NCBI GenBank assembly: GCA_959602875.1 | Contig: CAUGVQ010000025.1 | Span: 1-22,886 of the forward strand | From: an uncultured Collinsella sp. | GTDB lineage: Bacteria > Actinomycetota > Coriobacteriia > Coriobacteriales > Coriobacteriaceae | DNA length: 22,886 bases | Reading direction: 5' to 3' | Shown: positions 14,184 to 21,463 of the stretch, one piece after another | Layout: each line of letters opens with the position of its first letter | Numbering within the stretch: position 1 is the stretch's first letter | Notes under the pieces: generated by a model | Databases searched by the model: none | What the model saw: the letters and a program-made list of their open reading frames with translations, nothing else | Told to the model about the DNA's origin: nothing | Position numbers and translations under genes: made by a program

Positions 14184-15221
14184 TTACTGCCTATCGAAAT
14201 AGGTGCCGACCTCACTCGGGGCAAAGACGCCCTTGTCGGTCACGATGCCCGCGATGAGCTCGGGCGGCGTCGCGTCGAACGCGGGGTACAGGCCCTTCAC
14301 GCCCTCTTTTGCGGTGCGCACCCCCATGGCGAGCAGAGCTTCGTCCGGGTCGCGCATCTCGATCTTCACGGTATCGATGGTGGGATGGCCCTTGTCGGGC
14401 AAACCCGTGGCAAAGTAGGGGACGCCGAAGTGCTCGCAGAGAAGTGCGATCTGGAAGGTCCCTACCTTGTTGACAACCCAACCGTCGCAGGTGATGGCGT
14501 CGGCGGCAGAGGTAAAGACATCAATGCCGTGCTCTTTCATGTACCAGGCAATCATGTTGTCGGTAAGCACGGTCACATCCATGCCCTGGTCGAAGGCGAC
14601 GCTCGCCGTAAGACGCGCGCCCTGGAAAAACGGACGTGTCTCGGCGCAAACGACCTTGATATCTTTGCCCGCCTGCTGAGCGCGCTGGAACATCTTGCCA
14701 ACCACCGTCTCGCCAAAGCATTGGGTGAGCACCGTGCCCTGATCTGGGAAACGCTCGACAAGATGGCCGGCAATCACACCAAAACGACGGTACTTTGCGT
14801 TCTGCTCCTCAACCGTATGGGCAAAGATCGCCTCTTCGACGCTCTCCCCCGCTGCAAAGGCACGATCTGCAACCTCGAGGCATTTCTGGCAAATCGCCTG
14901 CATGCGTACGGTTGTGGTTGGACGCGCGTGCGACAGCACGTCAGCCGCCTTCGCGAGGAACGCACGCTGCTCCGCCTCAGCACGACCCGCGCATTCATGC
15001 GCCGCGAGCACCATGCCCATGCCCGCTGCGAGATAAGGGCCACCACTTTGCGTCACCATGTCGGTTATAGCCTGCGCGACCTCGGTGTGGCTCCTGCACA
15101 CAACCGACTCGATACGCGCCGGGTAGACGCGTCGGTCGAGAATGCGCACGACACCGTCCTCAAACCAGGCGACGTTCTCATACCGGAGCAGATACCCCAG
15201 TCCCTCGTCCTCTCGTACCAT
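14184..15221 (-). CDS. MtnA/eIF2B-like sugar-1-phosphate isomerase
   Basis: A 345-residue member of the MtnA/eIF2B family, whose enzymes open an aldose 1-phosphate to the ketose 1-phosphate. The catalytic pair is conserved: Cys168 in VLTQCFGE and Asp241 in SAADAIT (B. subtilis MtnA: Cys160 and Asp240). The binding motif ETRPFFQGARLTA is at 194-206 and VVNKVGT at 249-255. The MtnA motif GADRI is AADAI here, closer to archaeal ribose-1,5-bisphosphate isomerases, so methylthioribose 1-phosphate, 5-deoxyribose 1-phosphate, ribose 1-phosphate and ribose 1,5-bisphosphate are all possible substrates. The start at 15221 has GGAGGAGG 7 nt upstream. It follows the dehydrogenase gene by 16 bp. With an aldolase in the same operon, a catabolic pentose 1-phosphate route is more likely than methionine salvage. 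Confidence 0.82.
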   Translation of the reverse strand: MVREDEGLGYLLRYENVAWFEDGVVRILDRRVYPARIESVVCRSHTEVAQAITDMVTQSGGPYLAAGMGMVLAAHECAGRAEAEQRAFLAKAADVLSHARPTTTVRMQAICQKCLEVADRAFAAGESVEEAIFAHTVEEQNAKYRRFGVIAGHLVERFPDQGTVLTQCFGETVVGKMFQRAQQAGKDIKVVCAETRPFFQGARLTASVAFDQGMDVTVLTDNMIAWYMKEHGIDVFTSAADAITCDGWVVNKVGTFQIALLCEHFGVPYFATGLPDKGHPTIDTVKIEMRDPDEALLAMGVRTAKEGVKGLYPAFDATPPELIAGIVTDKGVFAPSEVGTYFDRQ

Positions 15222-15237
15222 AACGGTACCTCCTCCC

Positions 15238-16407
15238 TTACGCTCCCGCCGTTGCCGAAGGAGCAACGACCTTGTTGAACAGCGCCTCGACCTCTACTGC
15301 GTCGGGCAGCTTGGGCGAGGTAGCAATGCAGCCGTCCTCTAGGGCTTGGCGCACGAGGCGCGGCAAATCGCAAGGCTGATACGACCCCACAAGCGCATCA
15401 CGGTCGATGCCAAGCTCTACAAGCATCCGCCGCACATGGGAAACAGCCGCCCAAGCGGCGGGGCGCTCGGCGGCGTCCGCCGGCGCCGCACCAAGCGCGA
15501 CGGCAATCTTTGCCAGACGATCTGGGCAAACGCCGAGATAAAACGCCATAACCTCAGGCAGAATGACGGCGTTCGCAAGGCCGTGGGGGGCATCGTAGAG
15601 CGCGCCAAACTGATGGGCCATTGCATGCACGAGCCCCAGACCCGCGCTTCCAAAAGCAAGTCCTGCAAGATACTGCGCGGTAGCCATACCGTCGCGCGCC
15701 TCTGTGTCTTTTCCATTTGCCACAGCGCGAGGAAGGTGCTGGCCGATGAGCCGAATGGCATCGAGCGCAAGCGTGTCCGTAAGAAGCGAGTGCCTTGTCG
15801 AGACAAAAGCCTCAATGGCATGCGTGAGGGCGTCCATGCCCGTCCAGGCGGTAAGCGCCGCAGGCAGGCCCATCATGAGATCGCAGTCGTCGACCGCTAT
15901 GTCCGGCATAGCAAAATCGTCCTTGAATATGAGTTTCCGCTGCGCCGCGGTGTCAGTGATGAGATAGGCGCGCGACACCTCGCTACCCGTTCCCGCCGTG
16001 GTGTTGACCGCGACGAACACCACGCCGCGTTGTGGCATCTGCTTAGGGGCGGAGGCATCCGTAAGCTCGCCCATACCCGCAAGACGCGCACGAACGGCTT
16101 TGGCACAGTCATTCGCCGAACCGCCGCCAACGGCAACAAGGACGTCGGAAGACGAAGCCTCAAAGAGCGCGACTGCGGCCTCCACCTCTTCGATGGTGGG
16201 GTTAGGCGTGACATCCGCGTAGACCGTCGACGTGATACCCGCGCTCGCAAGGACCTCGACGACGCGCGGCGCGATTCCGGCATCCACCAGCCCTCGGTCC
16301 GTGATAACGAGCACCCTATGCGCACCCAAGCGCTTGAGCTTGGCCGGAAGCTCAGCGAGACTCCCCGGGCCCAGAAGCGTCATAGGCGCTGCCGCGAACT
16401 CCGCCAT
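15238..16407 (-). CDS. Iron-containing alcohol dehydrogenase, FucO (lactaldehyde reductase)-like
   Basis: A 389-residue group III alcohol dehydrogenase. The NAD-binding GGGSANDCAKA is near 97-107. The iron-binding histidines fall in DALTHAIEAF and in GLVHAMAHQFGALYDAPHG, which closely resembles the E. coli FucO segment (GLVHGMAHPLGA.Y..PHG). FucO reduces lactaldehyde and also glycolaldehyde and acetaldehyde-type substrates with NADH. The start at 16407 has a perfect AAGGAGGA site; the stop of the aldolase gene is 1 nt upstream, so the two are translationally coupled. In this operon it would reduce the aldehyde released by the aldolase, regenerating NAD+. The exact aldehyde is inferred, not seen. 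Confidence 0.9.
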   Translation of the reverse strand: MAEFAAAPMTLLGPGSLAELPAKLKRLGAHRVLVITDRGLVDAGIAPRVVEVLASAGITSTVYADVTPNPTIEEVEAAVALFEASSSDVLVAVGGGSANDCAKAVRARLAGMGELTDASAPKQMPQRGVVFVAVNTTAGTGSEVSRAYLITDTAAQRKLIFKDDFAMPDIAVDDCDLMMGLPAALTAWTGMDALTHAIEAFVSTRHSLLTDTLALDAIRLIGQHLPRAVANGKDTEARDGMATAQYLAGLAFGSAGLGLVHAMAHQFGALYDAPHGLANAVILPEVMAFYLGVCPDRLAKIAVALGAAPADAAERPAAWAAVSHVRRMLVELGIDRDALVGSYQPCDLPRLVRQALEDGCIATSPKLPDAVEVEALFNKVVAPSATAGA

Positions 16408-16408
16408 G

Positions 16409-17062
16409 TCAGTCCTCCTTCGGCAGGTGATACTTCTCGCGAAGCGCCGCCTCGACATCTTTTGCGATGAGATCCGGCTCTCCAACCGCAAGCGCAAGCG
16501 CATACTCGCGGGAAGCGTCCTCTACGTACTCCGCACGCAAAAACGTCTGCTCCACGGTTTTGCCCACCGCGACAACACCATGGTTTTTGAGCAGCGCCGC
16601 ATTACGATGGCGCTCGACCAGAGTCGTTGCGGCGTTAAGGCCGACTTCATCGGTGCCCGGGAAGCTGAACGGCGCCACCGGGATGCCACCCCCTAGAAAC
16701 GGGACCATCTCGACCAAGATGAGCGGGACCTCACGACCAACCACGGCAAAAGACGTCGCGTAGGGAGAATGCGTATGGATGACCGCGTTCACCTCGTCCA
16801 TATGGCGATAGATCTGCGTGTGAAGGCGCCACTCAGATGAGGGTACGGTCTTTCCAGCCAGGATGGTTCCATCGAGGTCGATCACCATGATGTCCGAAGG
16901 CTCCATCGTGTCGTAGCGAGCGTTGCTCGGGGTGATATAGACGCAGCCCGCCTCTCGATCGAAGGTGCTCACGTTACCGCTCGTCCCGGCCACAAGCCCC
17001 GTTTCAGAGAGGCGATGCGCTGTGTCGCATACGCGCTGCGCAAGATCCTCGTTCCACTCCAT
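16409..17062 (-). CDS. Class II aldolase, L-fuculose-phosphate aldolase (FucA/AraD) family
   Basis: A 217-residue zinc aldolase, almost the same length as E. coli FucA (215). The active-site set is intact: GTSGNVS at 26-32 and PSN at 45-47 for phosphate binding, Glu77 (SSEWRLH) as the acid/base, and zinc ligands His96 and His98 (IHTHS) and His161 (KNHGVVAVG). It should cleave a ketose 1-phosphate to dihydroxyacetone phosphate and an aldehyde. Members act on fuculose-1-P, ribulose-1-P or 5-deoxyribulose-1-P. It is the first gene of the operon, divergent from a DeoR regulator. ATG at 17062 is preferred; a GTG at 17092 would add ten residues. No fucose isomerase or kinase is in view, so fucose breakdown is not supported. 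Confidence 0.88.
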   Translation of the reverse strand: MEWNEDLAQRVCDTAHRLSETGLVAGTSGNVSTFDREAGCVYITPSNARYDTMEPSDIMVIDLDGTILAGKTVPSSEWRLHTQIYRHMDEVNAVIHTHSPYATSFAVVGREVPLILVEMVPFLGGGIPVAPFSFPGTDEVGLNAATTLVERHRNAALLKNHGVVAVGKTVEQTFLRAEYVEDASREYALALAVGEPDLIAKDVEAALREKYHLPKED

Positions 17063-17198
17063 TACTCGACCTGCCTTCCTAATTGAACACACACGTTACC
17101 GTGATGCATGTTGGTTTTTGTGAGTTTCGCCGAAATAGAGACGTCTTCTGTGGGATTGAGTGGTTGAATAGAGCAAACAGTCCAAGAAAGGCCCGTTT
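17063..17198. promoter_or_regulatory. Divergent promoter region of aldolase operon and DeoR gene
   Basis: 136 bp between the divergent starts. A short inverted repeat TTTCG-C-CGAAA at 17125-17135 resembles half-sites bound by DeoR-type regulators, and AAAGG precedes the regulator's ATG. It is the natural place for the DeoR protein to control both units. No TGAC repeat like those further right is present here. Confidence 0.4.
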
Positions 17199-17996
17199 AT
17201 GCTTGCATCAACCCGTCAAGACCGCATCAAGCGCATCATCTTCGACGAGAAGAAAGTCTCCGTCACCGCACTCGCCGAACTTCTCGAGGTCAGCGAGGAG
17301 ACCATCCGCCGCGACCTGCGTGCGCTCGAGGAGCAGGGCATCCTCACCCGCAAGTACGGCGGTGCGGTGCTTGCAGACCGCGTCACCCGCCAAACGAGCA
17401 ACCGCGAGCTCGAAGACGTCTTTGCCGAGAGCAAAGAGCTCATTGCGAGCACGGCACTCCCCCTCGTGAAGAACGGCGACTGCCTCTTTATCGACTCATC
17501 CACCACCAATATCTATCTCTGCCGCCAGCTCATTGCAGCGAACCTCAACCTGACCGTCATCACCAATTCCGTCCGCATCATGGCGCTCGTCGCCGAAGCT
17601 CCCCATATGCGCCTCATCGGCATCGGCGGAAACTTCGACCCCATTCAGCAGTGCTTCTGCGGACCGGGCGCCGAATCGGCGCTATCTGGCTACTACGCCG
17701 ATAAGGCATTCCTCTCATGCCGATCCCTCAGCCTTGCCGAGGGAGCCTCGGATAGCGACGCATCCGTTGCCGAAATCAAGCGACTCGCCATCGCGCGCTC
17801 ATCGGAATCCGTACTGACTGTCGACCACTCCAAGCTCGACTCCATCAGCCTTGTGCACGTTTGCGACCTTGCGGATGTCAATGCCGTGGTCACCGACCGA
17901 ACCCCATCGGATACCTGGATGCGCTGGTGCGCCGAACACGCCGTGCACCTCTACAATCCCGAGCATCCGGTGCCCGCACCCGATGAGGACCGTTAA
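17199..17996 (+). CDS. DeoR-family transcriptional regulator
   Basis: A 265-residue regulator with an N-terminal winged helix-turn-helix (6-57, VSEETIRRDLRALEEQGIL is the DeoR signature) and a C-terminal sugar-phosphate isomerase-like sensor domain (about 75-235: FIDSSTTNIYLCRQL, TNSVRIM, ADKAFLSC, EIKRLAIARS...LTVDHSKLD). Such sensors bind phosphorylated sugars, which then relieve repression. The start at 17199 has AAAGG about 8 nt upstream. It is divergent from the aldolase operon and convergent with the nucleoside phosphorylase gene. By position it probably represses the operon and responds to a pentose 1-phosphate or ketose 1-phosphate from the pathway. The effector is not known. Confidence 0.9.
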   Translation: MLASTRQDRIKRIIFDEKKVSVTALAELLEVSEETIRRDLRALEEQGILTRKYGGAVLADRVTRQTSNRELEDVFAESKELIASTALPLVKNGDCLFIDSSTTNIYLCRQLIAANLNLTVITNSVRIMALVAEAPHMRLIGIGGNFDPIQQCFCGPGAESALSGYYADKAFLSCRSLSLAEGASDSDASVAEIKRLAIARSSESVLTVDHSKLDSISLVHVCDLADVNAVVTDRTPSDTWMRWCAEHAVHLYNPEHPVPAPDEDR

Positions 17997-18008
17997 CAAG
18001 ATGCCAGA

Positions 18009-18055
18009 TGGCGCCTTGTCGCCTCGGGGCTTTGCCCGTTGGCGACAAGGCGCCA
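18009..18055. terminator. Bidirectional terminator-like hairpin between convergent genes
   Basis: TGGCGCCTTGTCGCC (18009-18023) and GGCGACAAGGCGCCA (18041-18055) are perfect 15-bp arms. The loop itself folds (CGGGGC-TTT-GCCCG). It sits 12 bp after the DeoR gene stop and 10 bp before the phosphorylase stop, so it can serve both strands. Neither side has a real T-run. Confidence 0.7.
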
Positions 18056-18065
18056 GGAAAAGGGG

Positions 18066-18806
18066 CTAGACCTCCATCGAGACAATCGCGTCGAGCGCCG
18101 TTTGGATCTGACGGTCGACGCTGCGATTGATCTCATCCATATCGGGCTGATAGCCCTCAACGCCCGCAACCTCAAACGCCGGGGCATCCACCGTAAGAAT
18201 GGCACCGGCCTTGGTCCCATGCGAAGATGCGACCACAAGCAGACCCGCAACCTCGTTCTCGAGCGCGAGTACGCCTGCCTCGGCATACAGCTTGGTATGA
18301 GACGGGAGGAACGAAGCGTAGAAGAGCGCCGAGGTGAGGACAATGCCCTTGTGAGCGTTGACGCCGTTCTCGCAGGCTGCCTTCGAAAGAGCGGTCACTA
18401 CCTCGTCGTCGGCAATAGCGGGATACGAAAGCGGCAGCATCTTCTCGGTGACGCCCTCTTCACGGCATGCGCCGGTCACGATAACCGCATCGCCCGCCTT
18501 GACGTCAGGCTGCATGCCACCGCAGGTGCCCACACGGATGATGATCTTTGCGCCAGCACGCCACAGGCTCTCGAACCCGATGCATGCACCGCCAGCGCCC
18601 ACGCCGTGGGAGGTCACGGCGACAGGCACGCCCTTGTGCTCGCCGACAAACGTCCAGTACTCGCGGTTCTTCTTGAGGCAACGACCGCCATCGAGGGCCA
18701 TACCGATGCGCTCGGCACGCGCAGGATCGCCGCACACGAGCACGCGGGGCGGAATATCGCCCTCACAGACATGAATGCACGGGAGCTTCTTCTTCTCTTC
18801 CGCCAT
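18066..18806 (-). CDS. Nucleoside phosphorylase, NP-I family (uridine/purine phosphorylase-like)
   Basis: A 246-residue NP-I phosphorylase that splits a nucleoside with phosphate into base and (deoxy)ribose 1-phosphate. Phosphate-binding GDPAR is at 26-30, SHGVGAGGACIGFE at 66-79 binds ribose and phosphate, and RVGTCGGMQPDVKAGD at 91-106 is the family signature. The later ALENEVAGLLVVA matches the conserved acidic nucleoside-binding helix (MExE-type), followed by LTVD with the possible catalytic aspartate. The signature RVGTCGG is nearer to purine-type members than to E. coli Udp (RIGTTG), but the family is hard to split by eye. The start at 18806 has GAGAGGAAGG upstream. The product would feed the isomerase, aldolase and dehydrogenase operon. 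Its promoter holds five phased repeats, described separately. Confidence 0.87.
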   Translation of the reverse strand: MAEEKKKLPCIHVCEGDIPPRVLVCGDPARAERIGMALDGGRCLKKNREYWTFVGEHKGVPVAVTSHGVGAGGACIGFESLWRAGAKIIIRVGTCGGMQPDVKAGDAVIVTGACREEGVTEKMLPLSYPAIADDEVVTALSKAACENGVNAHKGIVLTSALFYASFLPSHTKLYAEAGVLALENEVAGLLVVASSHGTKAGAILTVDAPAFEVAGVEGYQPDMDEINRSVDRQIQTALDAIVSMEV

Positions 18807-18840
18807 GGTGGCCTTCCTCTCCAACAAGTTGTTGCCGATT

Positions 18841-18863
18841 CGAAGATGCCTATCCGATCTTCG
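18841..18863. promoter_or_regulatory. Small inverted repeat in the phosphorylase leader
   Basis: CGAAGAT (18841-18847) and ATCTTCG (18857-18863) are perfect 7-bp arms with a 9-bp spacer, between the TGAC repeats and the start codon of the phosphorylase gene. It could be a leader hairpin or a second operator. Confidence 0.3.
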
Positions 18864-18873
18864 TTACCGAAAT

Positions 18874-18953
18874 AATACGTCATTACTTGTTGAATCGGTC
18901 ATAATCAGTCATCAATTATGTCTAATCGGTCATTATTTAGCGGTAAACGGTCA
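18874..18953 (-). promoter_or_regulatory. Five helically phased TGACCGATT repeats in the phosphorylase promoter
   Basis: Read on the plus strand, nine-base copies AATACGTCA, AATCGGTCA, AATCAGTCA, AATCGGTCA and AAACGGTCA end at 18882, 18901, 18911, 18932 and 18953. Distances between them are 19, 10, 21 and 21 bp, one or two helical turns. On the minus strand, in the direction of the phosphorylase gene, they read TGAC(C/T)G(A/T)TT. The regularity and the position, 68-148 bp before the start codon, indicate binding sites for a regulator that contacts one face of the DNA. Confidence 0.7.
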
Positions 18954-18966
18954 CAGAGTTGTGGGA

Positions 18967-19518
18967 TTACTCTTCTGGAAACAGCGGCAGCGCCTCAAGG
19001 AAGATGATGTCATCGCGATTTGCAGCGTCGCCTTCGGCAAGAATCGCCGCACGGGCCACCACTTCGGCACCCGCTTCGACCGCAAGGCTCTCAACCGCGG
19101 CAATGCTCTCTCCTGTCGAGATCACATCATCCACGAGCGCGATGCGCTTGCCACGGATTGCATCCGCATCGACACCGTCAAGGCAGAGCGACTGCTCAGC
19201 CTGGGTGGTGATGGAGTCAACGCTCTCCACCAGCGGATGGGACATATAGGGCTTGATAGACTTACGGGCAACGATGTAGCGCGGCGCCTTCATAACGCGT
19301 GCCATCTCATGCGCCAGCGGGATGCCCTTGGCCTCTGCGGTCATCAGATAATCTACGTCCTCGGGAAGACGGTCAACCAGCAAGGGAGCCACCGCGCCCA
19401 CCAGTTCGGCATCGCCCAGGATAACAAAGCTTGCAATAGAAAGCCCGTCGGCGATTTTCAGGATCGGCAGCTCGCGCGAAACACCCGCAACCGTCAGCTT
19501 ATACGTACGCTCGCCCAT
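18967..19518 (-). CDS. Phosphoribosyltransferase, adenine/purine type
   Basis: A 183-residue type I phosphoribosyltransferase that joins a nucleobase to PRPP. The PRPP loop IALVDDVISTGES is at 126-138, and an earlier MTAEAKGIPLAHEMA stretch (59-73) matches the region of adenine and xanthine enzymes that contacts the base and PRPP (TAEAKGIPLA). YIVARKSIKPYM (81-92) fits the flexible loop of adenine phosphoribosyltransferase-like enzymes. Length is close to Apt (about 180). The ATG at 19518 has GGAGGG 7 nt upstream; the frame extends further but that part is not conserved-looking. It lies upstream of the phosphorylase gene (160 bp gap) on the same strand. Adenine is the best guess for the base; xanthine or hypoxanthine remain possible. 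Confidence 0.85.
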   Translation of the reverse strand: MGERTYKLTVAGVSRELPILKIADGLSIASFVILGDAELVGAVAPLLVDRLPEDVDYLMTAEAKGIPLAHEMARVMKAPRYIVARKSIKPYMSHPLVESVDSITTQAEQSLCLDGVDADAIRGKRIALVDDVISTGESIAAVESLAVEAGAEVVARAAILAEGDAANRDDIIFLEALPLFPEE

Positions 19519-19579
19519 GTGTATTCCCTCCCATGTGAGAAACCCTAGGGCAATTGTATCCTCAAGTCCTCTTTGTGGA

Positions 19580-19612
19580 TGACCACTTATGACTATTTTG
19601 ACTGTTTTGACG
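19580..19612. promoter_or_regulatory. Four TGAC repeats in the phosphoribosyltransferase promoter
   Basis: On the plus strand TGAC occurs at 19580, 19590, 19599 and 19608, giving tandem units TGACCACTTA, TGACTATTT, TGACTGTTT and TGACGATTT at 9-10 bp spacing. The core agrees with the five repeats before the phosphorylase gene, although here the copies point away from the gene they precede. They lie about 60-95 bp upstream of the start at 19518. Confidence 0.55.
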
Positions 19613-19631
19613 ATTTGCACACCGCGCGGGC

Positions 19632-21242
19632 TTAATGGGACTGTGCCTCGGCAATCAGCCAATCCCCGATGGTCCGCGTCTCTGGATCGAAATTCACGCC
19701 GACCTTGACCACACTTCGAGCATCGTCGATATAGGGCAGGGCATATCCTTTGCGGTCAATCTGCGCCAGGGCCTCCGATGCGCTTCGACCATATTTGAAC
19801 TCCATCACGTAAACGGTCTCCAGCGCATCTCCATCCGCCGAAGCAAACCGGCGTGGCACCGTCACGACTGCATCGATTCGACCGCGTGCAATGCGAACCT
19901 CGCTTTCCAGGCGCACGTCAACAAGATTAAAAATGAGATATAGCGCCGCTTGAAACGCTTTCTCGTCTGTTGCCGCCAGGTCATAGGGAATGCCCGCAAG
20001 GTAGGAGCGGATCAGCTTCAATGCCCCTTCCATATCCCCATCTGACAGGAAGCGATAGAACCTGCGTTGGAAAGAGCGGCTGTCAGATAGGGCTCGCGCA
20101 CCGGCATGGGCAACGAATCCTCCCGCAATTCCACGTGATACCTCACGATTGGGGATGCCAAGGAGATACATCTCGCTCCCCCGCTCATGGGCTTTGATGG
20201 TCAGATAGCCCGATTGGTAGAGCAGCGGCAAGGGGTCGTCCAGCTGCTCGGTCGGAGCATCGAATTCCTCTTCGTAAGCCTCTCGGTCCACCAAATCAGA
20301 CACATTCCATCCGTACGATCGGACCAGACGCAAGAGGGAAGAAGGGGTGCCCGTTCCAAACCAATAGGAGCCCAAATCCCCGTTGAAAAAGGCGCAAAGC
20401 AGGCTGAAAGGGTTATAGATTTCTGGCGACTCGTCGCAGAAACGATAGCCGTCATATTGCTCTTTGAGGCGAGCGAATGCCTCCTCGGACGAGACGCCGA
20501 GCTTTGTTGCCAGCAATTCCACATCCGGCGCCAGCTGAGCATGCAGCTCATCCTCCGTTATGCCGCAAACTGCCGCGTAATCTGGATTCATCGAAATATC
20601 TACCAGGTTGTTGAGCTCCGAGAAGATCGACAGCTGGCTGAGCTTCGTTATCCCCGCAAGAAAGACGAACCGGAGCTGCGCGTCACAAGCCTTGAGAGGG
20701 ATATAGAACTCCCGCATCACATTGCGGACGTCATCGAGCACCTCTTCCTCATCGATTACGTTGAGAAGCGGAGCGTCATACTCGTCCACGAGGACCACAA
20801 CGCGCCCCTCTCGCCCTTCCGCGGCGCGGTCGATTATTGCCCTCAGACGTCCTCCAAGGGTCTCAGCCAGACGTTCTCCGCCGGTCACCTCCTGCTCCAC
20901 CGCTCTCAGAAGATCGCCCAACTGGGCCCGCAAATCTTCAACAGAACTCGGTTTGATTGAGCTCATATCGAGTCGGATTACCGGATACGATTCCCACGCG
21001 TCCTCAAGCTCATCCGCAAAAGACCGCAGAACGGTTCACGTCTACCTTCAAAGTAGGATTGCATGGTCGAGATGAGCAGCGACTTACCGAACGCCTCGGG
21101 CGAGACAGGAAGAAGTATTTCCCCCTTGGTGGGCAAGTCGCCATACATACGCCGATTTGTCGACATACAGCAGATGGTCGCGACGTAACTCTGAAAACGT
21201 CTGCGTCCCCACTGGATATCTGTCGAGCGTCATGCGGGCCAT
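19632..21242 (-). pseudogene. Frameshifted AAA-ATPase-like / PD-(D/E)XK nuclease-like protein
   Basis: The family start MARMTLDRYPVGTQTFSELR begins at ATG 21242 behind GGGAGA. The expected ATPase continuation (KYFFLSRPRR, FGKSLLISTMQSYFEG) is present but falls in two other frames. The breaks lie in the run of five C at 21121-21125, near 21092-21096, and near 21016-21040. After that one frame stays open to 19632 (first ATG 20966, 444 codons). It has Walker B VVVLVDEYDAPLLN and a C-terminal nuclease-like YVMEFKYGRSASEAL, i.e. the PF09820-type ATPase plus PDDEXK_9 layout. The P-loop cannot be made in one chain, so the gene is probably inactive. Three indels in about 100 bp could also reflect sequencing error. 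The family is abundant and of unknown role. Confidence 0.8.
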
Positions 21243-21344
21243 GAACCATCTCCCTGCAACGTGCCGTCGCTGCCATGTATCGAGTATAGACCGCAACGGC
21301 GCAACTGGGACAATCATTCCACCGGTAGGAACGAAACGTCAAGA
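21243..21344. other. Upstream region of the frameshifted ATPase gene
   Basis: About 100 bp without a gene. On the minus strand TATACT at about 21288-21283 could be a -10 for the frameshifted gene. No convincing -35 box or further structure is seen. The 85-bp inverted repeat follows on its right. Confidence 0.3.
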
Positions 21345-21429
21345 AGGCCCCCTGAGGAGATTCCCCAAGCAAACATTCCGCAGCCGCGAAGCGGCGAGGA
21401 CGTTTGCGTGGGAACTCCTCAGGGGGCCT
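21345..21429 (-). terminator. 85-bp inverted repeat after groL (terminator-like)
   Basis: The outer arms AGGCCCCCTGAGGAG (21345-21359) and CTCCTCAGGGGGCCT (21415-21429) are perfect over 15 bp. Inside them GCAAAC and GTTTGC pair, and the apex GCCGC-GAA-GCGGC forms its own hairpin. It begins 34 bp after the groL stop. The run after the last arm is only TCTT, so it is a weak Rho-independent terminator by the T-run rule but a very strong stem. Confidence 0.7.
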
Positions 21430-21463
21430 CCCGATGAGAGCTGTCAGGTCAGCCGTTTATGGC

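Noticed and set aside
16409..17062. L-fucose catabolism as the role of the aldolase and FucO-like dehydrogenase
   Set aside because: No fucose isomerase, kinase or permease is in the window, whereas an MtnA-like isomerase and a nucleoside phosphorylase are.
18874..18953. CRISPR array reading of the TGAC repeats
   Set aside because: Units are only nine bases, spacers are 1-12 bases, and no cas genes are present; promoter binding sites explain them better.
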